Assembly (NCBI GenBank): GCA_963691775.1
Contig: OY829369.1
Coordinates: forward strand, 3,844,001 to 3,908,000
Origin: JAZBPO01 sp963691775
Lineage (GTDB): Bacteria > Pseudomonadota > Gammaproteobacteria > Pseudomonadales > Azotimanducaceae
Direction of reading: 5' to 3'
DNA: 64,000 nt
Below the pieces are notes generated by a model that was not told the origin of the DNA, ran no database searches, and saw only the letters and a program-made list of their open reading frames with translations. The translations under genes and the position numbers were made by a program. Positions 16,994 through 26,090 of the stretch are shown piece by piece. How positions within the stretch are numbered: position 1 is the first letter of the stretch; the number at the start of each line of letters is the position of its first letter.

Positions 16994-17006
16994 GGCATCG
17001 TCGCGC

Positions 17007-17025
17007 GGCCGCCGCTCAGGCGGTC
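17007..17025. terminator. Possible shared hairpin between convergent MAPEG and PLP-enzyme genes
   Basis: GGCCGCC and GGCGGTC can pair (one G-T) across a 5-nt loop, just after the MAPEG stop and over the last codons of the convergent gene. There is no T run, so support is weak. Confidence 0.3.
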
Positions 17026-18293
17026 GTCCGGCCCTCACGGAAGATCGGCCAGCGCGCCGACATGTGCCCGTTTTCGACCACGCGCAGGTCGCCGAACTGC
17101 AGCATGACGAACTCGCTCTGGGTCGGGCGCAGGAAGACGTGGTCGTCCGGCTGCAGATCGACGGAGACCGACGTGCTGAGCGGCTCCTGATTGGTGGAGT
17201 GGTAAAGCGCCTCAGGCACGTTTGACGGTGATACGTAGCGTGCTTTCCAGAAGCCGCCGTAGACAAAGTACAGGCGCCGGCGGTTGGGATCCCACCATTG
17301 CATGAGATCGGTCGCGAGCTTCGGCACCGGCGCCGTGAGCGTGTCGTAGCGCTTCAGGATCGGCGTGGCGATGAAGATCGCCGGGATGTTCTCGTCGAGC
17401 AGGCCGGTGTCGAAGTCCGTCGGTTTCACGACGCCGGAGCCAGCGGACAAATCGTTGAGCAGCGTGTCGCGCTCATAGAGGCGCAGGGTGTGGCTGCCGG
17501 CGCCGTTCAGGGTCAGGCGTGCAGGGTCGTGACCCGCGGCGCGGATTGCGTCCACGAAGCCGCGATAGGTCGCGAGGACCGCCTGGGCCGCGGGCTCATC
17601 GAGCGTGTCGGCGGCGCCGGTCAGATGTGGTTCGTAGCCCATGAGCCCGGTGAATTCGAGGTGCTGCGGATCGCTCGCGATTGCCTCAAGCAGTCCCGCC
17701 AGAGCCTCTGGTGACGGCAATCCTCCCCGGTGCAGCCCGACGTCGATCTCTGCGTTGATACGCATGCGCACGCCGAGCTCGCGCGCGAGGTTCTGGTACT
17801 GAGCCAGGCGTTCAGGGGTGTCGACAAGCCATTGCAATTGGGTCGCCGCATCGAACGCCGCGGCCCCGAGCTCTGCGTAGAAGCGGCGTGCAGCCATCAC
17901 GGGCATGGGTTTGCCGATGAGCACGTCGGCATCCGGGAACTCGCGGGCGACGACGTTCAGGAACGGCTGGTGGAAAACCATGAGCGCGCGCGTGCGGGCA
18001 CGGCCCATCACTTCACGCAGCAGCGGCACTGAAGGCAGCGACTTCACGACGATGCGATAGGTCTTGTCTGGGCCGACCGAGCGCGCCAGCACGTCCACGT
18101 TGGCCAGCATGCGCGCGCGATCAACGAGCAGGACCGGGTGGCCCGGGCCCTCGCGCTTGAGCATTTCATTCAGGGTAGAGAAGTAGGCATCGTGCGGGCG
18201 CGTCACGTCGGCTGGACGCCCGAGCAGGCCCGCGCCAACCCCAGCTGCTGCGACGCCCGCTGCGCCGCCGAGGAGCAGCGTGCGTCGTTTCAC
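17016..18293 (-). CDS. Exported PLP enzyme, D-threonine aldolase / DSD1-like (alanine racemase N-terminal fold)
   Basis: 425 aa with a Tat-like or Sec signal (KRRTLLLGGAAGVAAAG). The fold III PLP barrel starts near HPVLLVDRARMLANVD, and the Schiff-base Lys is expected in YRIVVKSLPS (about residue 85). GSGVVKPTDFD and PDDHVFLRPTQSEFVML match the C-terminal part of D-serine dehydratase / D-threonine aldolase-like proteins. It overlaps the flavoprotein gene by 4 bp, so the two are co-translated. Periplasmic location is unusual for a PLP enzyme and rests on the signal alone. Probable action: on a D-hydroxy-amino acid. Confidence 0.8.
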   Translation of the reverse strand: MKRRTLLLGGAAGVAAAGVGAGLLGRPADVTRPHDAYFSTLNEMLKREGPGHPVLLVDRARMLANVDVLARSVGPDKTYRIVVKSLPSVPLLREVMGRARTRALMVFHQPFLNVVAREFPDADVLIGKPMPVMAARRFYAELGAAAFDAATQLQWLVDTPERLAQYQNLARELGVRMRINAEIDVGLHRGGLPSPEALAGLLEAIASDPQHLEFTGLMGYEPHLTGAADTLDEPAAQAVLATYRGFVDAIRAAGHDPARLTLNGAGSHTLRLYERDTLLNDLSAGSGVVKPTDFDTGLLDENIPAIFIATPILKRYDTLTAPVPKLATDLMQWWDPNRRRLYFVYGGFWKARYVSPSNVPEALYHSTNQEPLSTSVSVDLQPDDHVFLRPTQSEFVMLQFGDLRVVENGHMSARWPIFREGRTTA

Positions 18294-19642
18294 GCGTCGA
18301 AGATTGCGTGCAGATGGTCGTTGAGCATGCGCCCGTCTGGATCGAACTCTTCGCGTACGCGCCTGAAGTCCTCGAAGCGCGGATAGAGCGCGCGCAGCTC
18401 GCCAGCCGAGCGCGAGTGCACCTTGCCCCAGTGCGGACGGCCATCGTACTTCGCGAATACGGCCTCGATGCGGTCGAAGTAGGGCGCGTAGTCACGCTCC
18501 GCGAAATCGTGCAGGGAGATGGAGACGCGCGGCCCGCCCTCGAACATGGACAGCCAGGCGTCCTCGCCTGCCACATAGCGCACCTCAAGGGGGAAGGTCA
18601 CGTCGATGCCCTCGGAGATCGTGTCCATCACCTCCCGCACGCAGGCCATGCCGACGTCGGCCGGCACCGAGTACTCCATCTCATTGAAGCGCATGTTGCG
18701 GATGTTGCAGAGAATCCGGTAGCTCGTGTCGACGGCGGTTGTGGCGGGAATGGCCTGCGCAATCTCGTTCGCAAGGGTGCGGCGAGCGAGCGTTGGCGTG
18801 GCGAGCAGCAGGTCGAGGGCGCCGCGCAGTTCGGCATCTTCTTCCGGCGTCGGCAGCGGGTTGTGAGTCGGCGCACCTTCCGGCGCCACGTCGATGGAAA
18901 GTACCGACGCCCAGTCGCAGTGCGGCAGGGGAAAGAACTCGAAGTGCCGGTGGCGAGCGACGAGCTCATCGAAGCGCTCAAGCACTTCATCGAGCCGCAT
19001 GGGATAGCTGTCGGCCTGCAGGCGGTAGGTTGCTCGATTCGCGAGGCGCGCCTCGGTAACGATGCCCAGGCTGCCCAGGCTGACGGCTGCCGCGGCGAGG
19101 AGTTCGGGTTCCGACGCATCGAGTTCGCGAACCTCGCCCGATGGCGTGACGATCCTGATCGCCTCGACGTAGCCCGCAAGACTCCTGAAGTCCCCTGTCC
19201 CGTGCGTTGCGGTTGCGAGGGCGCCCGCCAGGGTCTGCCGATCGATGTCAGGCAGGTTCTCGCAGGCCTGGCCCTCGCGGTCCAGCAGCGGGCCGAGATC
19301 GGCGAGCCGCGTGCCGGCGCGTACCTGTGCGCGGTAGGCGCCGGCATCGGTGTCCACAATGCCTCGCATGCGGTCCAGAACCAGCAGATCGCCCTGGGTC
19401 GGCACGAGCGGGGAGAATGAGTGGCCGCTGCCCACGGGGCGCACGGGGCCCGTGGCGGTACGCAGATAGGCGACGAGTTCTGCCTCCGTCGCCGGTGCGA
19501 TGCGGGCTCGGGGCGTAGCGGCGAGGCCACCAGACCAATTTCGCCAGGCTGTAGGCGCCGGTGCGGCGGTCGCGAACGGCGCGCCCGCGAGCGCCGAGGC
19601 GGCGAGAAAACTGCCGAGGAAGTCGCGTCGCGAGAGGGTCAT
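18290..19642 (-). CDS. Tat-exported FAD-linked aldonolactone oxidase-like protein (L-gulono/D-arabinono-1,4-lactone type)
   Basis: 450 aa. Tat signal LSRRDFLGSFLAASALAG. The VAO-type FAD domain has RPVGSGHSFSPLV, in which the family's FAD-linked His lies in GSGHS, and GTGDFRSLAGYVEAI. The C-terminal ALO domain ends with the conserved HWGKVHS. These enzymes oxidise sugar 1,4-lactones or related polyols. It overlaps the cytochrome gene upstream and the PLP gene downstream by 4 bp each, making a three-gene operon in which the lipoprotein cytochrome could take the electrons. Confidence 0.88.
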   Translation of the reverse strand: MTLSRRDFLGSFLAASALAGAPFATAAPAPTAWRNWSGGLAATPRARIAPATEAELVAYLRTATGPVRPVGSGHSFSPLVPTQGDLLVLDRMRGIVDTDAGAYRAQVRAGTRLADLGPLLDREGQACENLPDIDRQTLAGALATATHGTGDFRSLAGYVEAIRIVTPSGEVRELDASEPELLAAAAVSLGSLGIVTEARLANRATYRLQADSYPMRLDEVLERFDELVARHRHFEFFPLPHCDWASVLSIDVAPEGAPTHNPLPTPEEDAELRGALDLLLATPTLARRTLANEIAQAIPATTAVDTSYRILCNIRNMRFNEMEYSVPADVGMACVREVMDTISEGIDVTFPLEVRYVAGEDAWLSMFEGGPRVSISLHDFAERDYAPYFDRIEAVFAKYDGRPHWGKVHSRSAGELRALYPRFEDFRRVREEFDPDGRMLNDHLHAIFDA

Positions 19643-20058
19643 GTGTCCGTCTCCGTGGTCTTCAGTTCAGCGGGGATCATGAAGCGGATGAGGGCGCGAA
19701 AATCTGCTTCCGTGCAGTCCATGCAGTAGCCAAGGGGCGGCATGGCATTCAGGCCTTCCAGCGTATGCCGCAGGAGCTGCGCCTCGCCTGCGGCGACGCG
19801 ATCACGCCAGGCGTCGACGTCGTTCAGGCGGGGCGCACCGGCGTTTCCCGATGCGTGGCAGAACGCGCAGCTGCGCCCCCATTGTTCCATGGTGACTGCA
19901 GGCGAGATCGCAGCCAGAGCAGCGTCGAGACGGGCCGCGGCATCATCTGCGATGGGTGCCGGCGGCGGCGCTTCCGCGCTCGGCCTCGGTGCCTCCGAAC
20001 AGGCCACACAGGCGAGGGCGAGCAGGAGGACCACCGCTGCATGTTTCGTCATCGACAT
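19639..20058 (-). CDS. c-type cytochrome lipoprotein (cytochrome c5-like)
   Basis: About 139 aa. The signal peptide ends in a lipobox (ALACVACS). One heme site CAFCH is present; the distal region GLNAMPPLGYCMDCTEADF resembles cytochrome c5, with the Met ligand in AMPP and an extra CxxC. ATG 20058 is chosen for its signal-peptide length; in-frame ATGs lie nearby and no ribosome site is strong. First gene of the operon with the lactone oxidase and PLP enzyme; inferred electron acceptor of the flavoprotein. Confidence 0.82.
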   Translation of the reverse strand: MSMTKHAAVVLLLALACVACSEAPRPSAEAPPPAPIADDAAARLDAALAAISPAVTMEQWGRSCAFCHASGNAGAPRLNDVDAWRDRVAAGEAQLLRHTLEGLNAMPPLGYCMDCTEADFRALIRFMIPAELKTTETDT

Positions 20059-20454
20059 GAAGCACCCCATGATTTTTTGGTAGAGCATAGGCGAAGAGGC
20101 AGCACCCGGACCATGCGTGATCGCCTTGCTTACCAGGCTGGGCACGGCGAAGCCGATCGAGGTCTGCATGTCGAGTGTCCTGATCCATCGCCTGCGCGGC
20201 GAAGGCTGGGCGCACTCTGCGAGCATCCTGAATCTCTTTGGTCGGGGACTTCATGACGCCAGTTGCACGGTGGCTTGAAGAGAAGGCGCTCGTCGCCTGC
20301 GCGCCGCGCTTCGCCCCCGCGCGCGAGAAGCGGTTGCAGCCGTGCGGGTCTGGCGACCTTTGGCGATCGCGCAGCGGCCCTCGCGGGCGATCGATGCGCG
20401 CAGGATCGACGACCGGATCAATGCAGATGACTTCGTGCTGAGGGGAGGAAGACA
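20059..20454. other. Intergenic region between divergent cytochrome and PhyH genes
   Basis: About 400 bp holding the presumed promoters of the two divergent genes. Small open frames here (for example 20238-20441) have unbalanced composition and no homology I recognise. I see no RNA gene or repeat. Confidence 0.5.
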
Positions 20455-21306
20455 GTGCTGACGCGCAGGCACGGATACCTCAAGCCGCGCCTCGAACCCG
20501 CACCCGTTGCCAGTGCGCAGCTGGAACAAGACGGTTGGGTCGTGCTCCGCGATGTGTTCTCCGCAGGCGACGTCGTCGCTCTCAGGAGCGATCTGGAGCG
20601 CGTGTACGCAACGTGGACGCGGGACGATCGCACCGCCGGCGTGCGTGACCCAGAAGAGGACGAAGATTTTCGCTACGAGATGTTCAATCGCAGCGCGCTC
20701 GCGCAGCGTGCGATCGCGCACCCCTCGATCCTCGGAGTGATCGAACCGCTCCTCGGTGAGGACTGTCACGTCATCGCGAACACCTGCTGGCGCAATCCCC
20801 CTCGCACCGAGCAGGCGCTTCGCGGGGGACACTGGCACGTGGATGCGGGGCCGCACTTGCCGCGGCCCGAAGGAATCCCCTGGGACGAGCGCATCCCCTA
20901 TCCGGTATTTGCGATCGGTGCGCAGATCTACGTGCAGGACTGCCCACTACCGTGCGGCCCGACCGGCGTCATCCCGGGGAGTCATCGCAGCGGCCGGCCG
21001 CCGCCTTTCGATCGCGTGCTTGACAGCGATCTCGAGTGCGAAGGGCGCGGCGTGCTGGCGATGGAAGCACATGCCGGAGATGTCGCGCTCTTTGTCTCCG
21101 ACATCTGGCATCGACGCCTGCCGGCCTCAGCCGGGGACGCGGGGCGCTTCTTTCTGCAGGTGCACTACGGTCGCCGTGACGTTGCGCAGCGCGTGCGCCC
21201 GACGACCGTTGTCAATCACGTTTCGGATGCTGCCGCAGCGCGGGCCGGGTCGGATCGCGAACGCCTGCTGCTAGGCCTGCATCCGCCAAGGTTCTACGAC
21301 GGCTGA
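20455..21306 (+). CDS. Phytanoyl-CoA dioxygenase (PhyH) family protein
   Basis: 283-aa Fe(II)/2-oxoglutarate-type oxygenase. The facial triad is visible: HVD in GHWHVDAG (about residues 129-131) and a distal His in DIWHRRLPA, with a downstream Arg that could hold 2-oxoglutarate. PTGVIPGSHRSGRPP is the classic PhyH loop. Start GTG 20455 is set by AGGGGAGGAAG just upstream. The substrate is unknown; bacterial PhyH enzymes hydroxylate lipids, amino acids or natural products. A strong terminator follows. Confidence 0.88.
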   Translation: MLTRRHGYLKPRLEPAPVASAQLEQDGWVVLRDVFSAGDVVALRSDLERVYATWTRDDRTAGVRDPEEDEDFRYEMFNRSALAQRAIAHPSILGVIEPLLGEDCHVIANTCWRNPPRTEQALRGGHWHVDAGPHLPRPEGIPWDERIPYPVFAIGAQIYVQDCPLPCGPTGVIPGSHRSGRPPPFDRVLDSDLECEGRGVLAMEAHAGDVALFVSDIWHRRLPASAGDAGRFFLQVHYGRRDVAQRVRPTTVVNHVSDAAAARAGSDRERLLLGLHPPRFYDG

Positions 21307-21310
21307 GATC

Positions 21311-21340
21311 GGGCGGCGCAGGGTGCGCCGCCCGCGTTTT
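21311..21340. terminator. Rho-independent terminator between PhyH and RND genes
   Basis: Perfect 10-bp stem GGGCGGCGCA / TGCGCCGCCC with a GGG loop, followed by GCG and TTTT. It lies between convergent genes and is oriented to end PhyH transcription; the stem would serve both sides. The T run touches the end of the RND gene. Confidence 0.85.
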
Positions 21341-24300
21341 CAGGCGCCGAGCGCTTGCTCCGTGCGGCCGGTCAGGCGCGCGCGCACCTTCGAAATGAGC
21401 CCCTTGGCATCGTCGCCGATGCAGTAGAGCGCCGGCACAAGCAGCAGCGAGACCGCAAGGGCGAAGAGCACGCCGAAGGCGAGGCTCAAGACCGCCGGCT
21501 TGAGGAAGGCCGCATCCGTGGAGCGCTCGGCCATGATCGGCATGAGGCCTACAAAAGTGGTCACGGTCGTCAGGAGGATCGGCCGGAAGCGCGTGACGCC
21601 GCCTTCGATCATTGCCTCAACGGCGCCCGCGCCCTTTTCACGCATGCGCTGTACGTAGTCGACAAGCACCAGATTGTCGTTGACCACGACCCCCGCGGCC
21701 GCGCCGATGCCGAAAAAGCTGAACATGGCCATGGCAACGTCGAAGATCAGATGGCCGAACACGGCGCCCATGAAGCCAAAGGGGATGGCGGTCATCACGA
21801 GAAGCGGCAGCCAGTAGCTGCGGAACGCGATGGCGATCAGCGCGTACATAAGGAACAGCGCGATCGTGTAGAGCGCCTGAATCTCGTTGAAGAATACTTC
21901 CTCCGCGTCCGAGAAGCGGCCCGTCTTGACGTCCGGATACTTCGCTTCCAGCTCAGGGATGAAGTTCGCTTCGATGTCGTCGCGAATGTCGCTCTGCAAT
22001 TCGCCGACGACCTCGGCGGTGACCGTGATCATGCGTTCGCCGTCGCGGCGCTGAATCCGCTGTGAACCGCGTGCGACTTCGACGTCCGCCACCGCGAAGA
22101 GCGGCACCTGGCGTCCGTCCGCAGTGCGCACTCGGAAGTCGTTCAGGCTTTCGAGATTGCGCCGATCCTCGCTCGGGTATCGCACCATGACCTTCACGTC
22201 ACCGGAGGTGCGCGGCAGACGCTGGACCTCTTCGCCAAAGTACGCCTGGCGCACCTGGCGCGAGACCTCTGCGAGGGTCAGGCCCAGACGCTCGGCGCCT
22301 GCCTTGAGTTCGAGATGAAGCTCATCCGTTTCACCGCGGAGGTTGTCGCGAACGTAGTAGACCCCCTCGTAGTTCGTCATGTGACGCTTCAGATCGTCCG
22401 CCGCCGCGCGGAGAACGTCCATGTCGTCGTGCCGGAGCAGGAAGCTGATGCGCGGATTCGAATCGTTCATCGTGTAGTTGACCTGGATCGCGTCCGCGTC
22501 TGGCACTTCGCCGATGAGATCGCGCAGGCGCAGAGCGGCCTCCTTGGCGGAAAGATCTCGCACTTCCGGCGGTGCGAGCTTGACGATGGCGATGACCGAA
22601 TCGCGCCGCGAACGGGTGTACCAGCCTTCGATGAGCTTGCCGGTGCCGCCCTCGGCCTCGGAACGCGCTTCCACCTCGTCTATGAGCTGGAGCTCTGCAT
22701 CCTGTAGCTGATCGAGGATCTGCAGGGCGCGGCCGTAGGGTGTGCCGGTCGGCAATTCGACGTTGACGTAGATCATTTCGGCTTCGACCTCGGGCATGAA
22801 GCCAAAGCGGACCCATCCGCTCGAGAGCACGCCCACGGCGATGACAAAACCCGTCACGAAGACACTCGTCGTCAAATAGCGGTGCTCCAGGCAGCGGCTG
22901 ACGAAGGCTCTGTAGCGGGTGTCGGCGAAGCGGATGATGCCGTCCGAGATCGCGCGCTGGAGACGCGCCAGCCGGCCGATATCTGCGCCGCGCGGGCGCG
23001 CCGGGAGCGTGCGCAAATGGGCTGGCAGGATGAGGAAGGCCTCGATCAGGCTGATGACGAGCGCGGCGGTGATGACGATGGAGAGCTGGCGCGTGATCTG
23101 GACATCCTCGCCAGAGAGGAAGAACCAGGGCATGAACGCAACGATGGTGGTCAAGACCGCGAACATGACGGGCTTGGACACGGCCTGTGCGCCGGAGATG
23201 GCGGTGCCCGGGCCGCCGTTGCCCGCAGCATGGCCGTGATGGTGAATGCTCTCGCCGACCACGATCGCGTCGTCGACCACGATGCCCAGTACGAGCAGGA
23301 ACGCGAAGGTCGACATGATGTTCAGGGATACGTCGTTCGCGGGGAGAATCGCAAAGGTCCCCATGAAGGCAACCCCGATCCCCGCCGTCACCCAGAGTGC
23401 GACCTTCGGTCGCAGCGTGAGGATGAGCACGGCGAACACGAGAGCGAGGCCGAGCCAGGCGCTTGAACCGATCGTGTTCATGCGGCTGTTGAAGACGTCG
23501 GCCTGATCGAACCAGATGTAGAGGTCGACGCCCTCTGGCAGGCTCGCCTGACGCTCGTCTATCCAGGAGCGCACGGCATCCGAGGCCCGAGTCACCTGCA
23601 TGTTGTCGGTGGTCATGGCCTGGAGAAGGACGGCCGACTCGCCGTTCAGGGTGGCGAGGATGTCCTCGTCTTCGAAGCCGTCGATGACGCGCGCCACGTC
23701 ACGGACGCGGACCGTGCCGCCGTCGGCGCTCTGACGGATCACGACGTCGCCGAAGTCCTCCTCCGTATCCGCCATGTTGCGAGCGCGCAGGAGCACGTCA
23801 CCGGTCTGGGTGCGAATACGCCCCGAAGACAGATTGACCGAGGTTCCGCGCACGGCGTCGGCCACCTCCTGGAAGGAGAGTCCCCAGCGACGCAGAGCGT
23901 CTTCGGACACTTCGATGCTGACTTCCTCGCGCCGTGTGCCGAAGAGTTCGACGATCGATACGTGGGGCAGGCTCTGCATCTCGTCGCGGAGCGTTTCCGC
24001 AAGGCTGTTGAGCTGCTTTTCAGGCAGATCGCCGTGCACCGCGACGCGGATCATCTCGCTGCGGTACTGAATGCGGGTGACGCGGGGGGGCTCGATGTCC
24101 CGCGGCAGCGCGTTCACCGAGTCGACGGTGTTCTTTACCTCGTCGAGGAACTGGTCGATGCCGATCGAAGGGTAGGCATAAACCTCAAGCCGGCCGAAGC
24201 CTTCCTGGGCGGTGCCGTAAACGAGGCGCACGCTCGCAAGATCGGTAAGGGATTGTTCGATGCGGGCAACGATCTGCTCCTCGACCTCCTGCGGTGCGGC

Positions 24301-24462
24301 GCCGGGCCAGGCCACCTCGATGGCGACGCGGTTGGTGCGGAAGGTCGGAAACGCTTCCCGCTCCATGGCCTGAAAACCGAGCAGACCCGCGAGAAGAATG
24401 CCGACCATGAGCAGATTGGCGGCGATGGGGTTGTTGGCCCACCAGGCGATCAGGCGATCCAT
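21340..24462 (-). CDS. RND family efflux pump permease (AcrB/MexF-like)
   Basis: 1040-aa inner-membrane proton-driven transporter of the HAE-type RND family, full length. It begins with TM1 (PIAANLLMVGILLAGLLG), has two large periplasmic domains, and carries the TM4 proton-relay Asp pair in GIVVDDAIVVGES. The second half ends with VNDNLVLVDYVQRM and TTVTTFVGLMPIM. The start lies one base past the stop of the adaptor gene, with GGAGAAAG inside its end. No outer-membrane TolC-like gene is in the window, so it must use one encoded elsewhere. Confidence 0.94.
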   Translation of the reverse strand: MDRLIAWWANNPIAANLLMVGILLAGLLGFQAMEREAFPTFRTNRVAIEVAWPGAAPQEVEEQIVARIEQSLTDLASVRLVYGTAQEGFGRLEVYAYPSIGIDQFLDEVKNTVDSVNALPRDIEPPRVTRIQYRSEMIRVAVHGDLPEKQLNSLAETLRDEMQSLPHVSIVELFGTRREEVSIEVSEDALRRWGLSFQEVADAVRGTSVNLSSGRIRTQTGDVLLRARNMADTEEDFGDVVIRQSADGGTVRVRDVARVIDGFEDEDILATLNGESAVLLQAMTTDNMQVTRASDAVRSWIDERQASLPEGVDLYIWFDQADVFNSRMNTIGSSAWLGLALVFAVLILTLRPKVALWVTAGIGVAFMGTFAILPANDVSLNIMSTFAFLLVLGIVVDDAIVVGESIHHHGHAAGNGGPGTAISGAQAVSKPVMFAVLTTIVAFMPWFFLSGEDVQITRQLSIVITAALVISLIEAFLILPAHLRTLPARPRGADIGRLARLQRAISDGIIRFADTRYRAFVSRCLEHRYLTTSVFVTGFVIAVGVLSSGWVRFGFMPEVEAEMIYVNVELPTGTPYGRALQILDQLQDAELQLIDEVEARSEAEGGTGKLIEGWYTRSRRDSVIAIVKLAPPEVRDLSAKEAALRLRDLIGEVPDADAIQVNYTMNDSNPRISFLLRHDDMDVLRAAADDLKRHMTNYEGVYYVRDNLRGETDELHLELKAGAERLGLTLAEVSRQVRQAYFGEEVQRLPRTSGDVKVMVRYPSEDRRNLESLNDFRVRTADGRQVPLFAVADVEVARGSQRIQRRDGERMITVTAEVVGELQSDIRDDIEANFIPELEAKYPDVKTGRFSDAEEVFFNEIQALYTIALFLMYALIAIAFRSYWLPLLVMTAIPFGFMGAVFGHLIFDVAMAMFSFFGIGAAAGVVVNDNLVLVDYVQRMREKGAGAVEAMIEGGVTRFRPILLTTVTTFVGLMPIMAERSTDAAFLKPAVLSLAFGVLFALAVSLLLVPALYCIGDDAKGLISKVRARLTGRTEQALGA

Positions 24463-24463
24463 C

Positions 24464-25663
24464 TCAGCTTTCTCCGCGCACCGTTGGCGTCATGGCGTCG
24501 GCCGTGGCCGTTTTCGGGTCGATGGCGTGCAGGCGCATGCCCTGGATCGGGTTGCGGATGCTGGAAACGATGACCTGCTCGCCGGGCTTTAGGCCCTGAT
24601 CGATGACGGCCGTTTCTGTCGTGCTGTGACCCACTTCGACACGTCGTATTTCGAGCAGGCCGGAATCGCCCACCACGAAGACCTGATTCCCCGCGCGCAG
24701 CGCGGCGCGGGGAATGACCTGTGCATCAGCGACCGGGCGGCCGACGATTTCTGCGTTCACGTAGAGACCGACGGCGAGGGGCATGTCGCCATCCGAGCGC
24801 GCGCTGCCGTAGGGATCCTCGACCTCGGCGATGCCGTAAACGAGGCGGGTCGTCGGATCGACGGCGGCGTCGAGTCGGGTCAGGCGACCGTGCCAGGCCT
24901 GACGTGCGCCGCCTACGACGGCGCTCAGATCGACGGTGCGCGCATCGTCGCCGTCGGCCGTATAGCCGATCGGCAAGCCCAGGCTCGCGAGCTGGCCGTC
25001 GGTAAAGGGCAGTCGGATTTCGACGACGTCGGTGGCAAATGCCCGGCCAATGGGCGTGCCGGGCGTCAGGTATTGGCCCACGTCGACGCTGGTGGTCATC
25101 ACGCGACCGTCGAAGGGAAGCGCGACGCGCGTGCGCTCCAGATTGAGCTCAGCCTGCGCGAGGCGATCGCGGGCGGCGTCCAGGCGCGCCTGGGCCTGGG
25201 CGATCTGGGGCTCGTGGAGTGCGAGCGGCGTCGGGTTCGACTTGTTGCCGAGCTGTCGGCGCGCGACGTCAGCGGCCGCGTAGGCCTGCTGGAGGCCCAG
25301 CTCCGCGTCTGCGACCGCGGCACGTGCTTCGCCAAGGGCGAGTCGGTGATCGGTGTCCTCGATCGTGACCAGCGCTGTGCCGGGGGTGACGCGCCCCCCT
25401 TCGGTGAATTCCGGTGATACCGCGACGACTCGGCCCGCGACCTGGGCGACGATGTCCACTTCCGTGCGTGGCCGCACTTCACCCTGGGTGCTCACGTCGA
25501 GCCGTGCATCGATCGTGCGAACAGGCTCGACGAACACGCTATGGACGCGCGGTGGCTCGTCAGTTTCTTCAGGCGGCGGCTTGGTTGCATGCAACGTTGC
25601 GTAGGCGCCGATGCCTGCGCCGAGCACCATGATCGGAGCGGCGACCCTGAAAATCCTGTTCAT
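24464..25663 (-). CDS. RND efflux periplasmic adaptor (membrane fusion protein)
   Basis: 399-aa HlyD/AcrA-type adaptor. An N-terminal anchor (APIMVLGAGIGAYATL) is followed by a lipoyl half-motif (AQVAGRVVAVSPEFTEGGRV), a helical hairpin (residues about 100-170) and beta-barrel / membrane-proximal domains. ATG 25663 has GGAGAAAG upstream; the 12-codon longer frame is not supported. It links the permease to a TolC-like channel and is co-transcribed with it. Confidence 0.92.
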   Translation of the reverse strand: MNRIFRVAAPIMVLGAGIGAYATLHATKPPPEETDEPPRVHSVFVEPVRTIDARLDVSTQGEVRPRTEVDIVAQVAGRVVAVSPEFTEGGRVTPGTALVTIEDTDHRLALGEARAAVADAELGLQQAYAAADVARRQLGNKSNPTPLALHEPQIAQAQARLDAARDRLAQAELNLERTRVALPFDGRVMTTSVDVGQYLTPGTPIGRAFATDVVEIRLPFTDGQLASLGLPIGYTADGDDARTVDLSAVVGGARQAWHGRLTRLDAAVDPTTRLVYGIAEVEDPYGSARSDGDMPLAVGLYVNAEIVGRPVADAQVIPRAALRAGNQVFVVGDSGLLEIRRVEVGHSTTETAVIDQGLKPGEQVIVSSIRNPIQGMRLHAIDPKTATADAMTPTVRGES

Positions 25664-26090
25664 GCTTTCTCCGTGTGAGCAGCGGGCCTGGTGTGCCACG
25701 GAGGCCCGAGTTTCGGTGGAGGACCGTAAACGGCGTGCGTCGCGTGAGTCGGGGGTCCTCCGAACCCCGGCGCGATGGCATTCAACCGAATCTGCGCGAC
25801 AAGGGGAGGCGGCCTGCGACGAGCCGAGAGGACGATGCGGCAGGACGCGACAAGGGGGCCGGTGCGCGGGCTCCGGACCGTGCTGTCTGAGCGGCCTGCC
25901 GGGGGATGGCGCAGCATGAGGTGCACGCTTGCAGCGGGTCGCAAGGTGCCGATCCAGCGTTTCGGGCCCAGGGAGCGACGTTGCCGGCTTCGCACAAGAG
26001 CTTTAGGGTCAGGGCGTGCGCGATCCATCAATGATGCGCCGTCTCGATGCGGCGTACGAGGTCGGCCACATACCGCATGGGGAGCACAGC
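25664..26090. other. Intergenic region between divergent efflux and P450 genes
   Basis: About 430 bp expected to hold promoters for both directions. Open frames in both strands are arginine/proline-rich and look non-coding. No regulator gene, tandem repeat or clear hairpin was found. Confidence 0.5.

Noticed and set aside
20238..20441. Small plus-strand open frame before the PhyH gene
   Set aside because: No ribosome site, skewed composition and no family resemblance.
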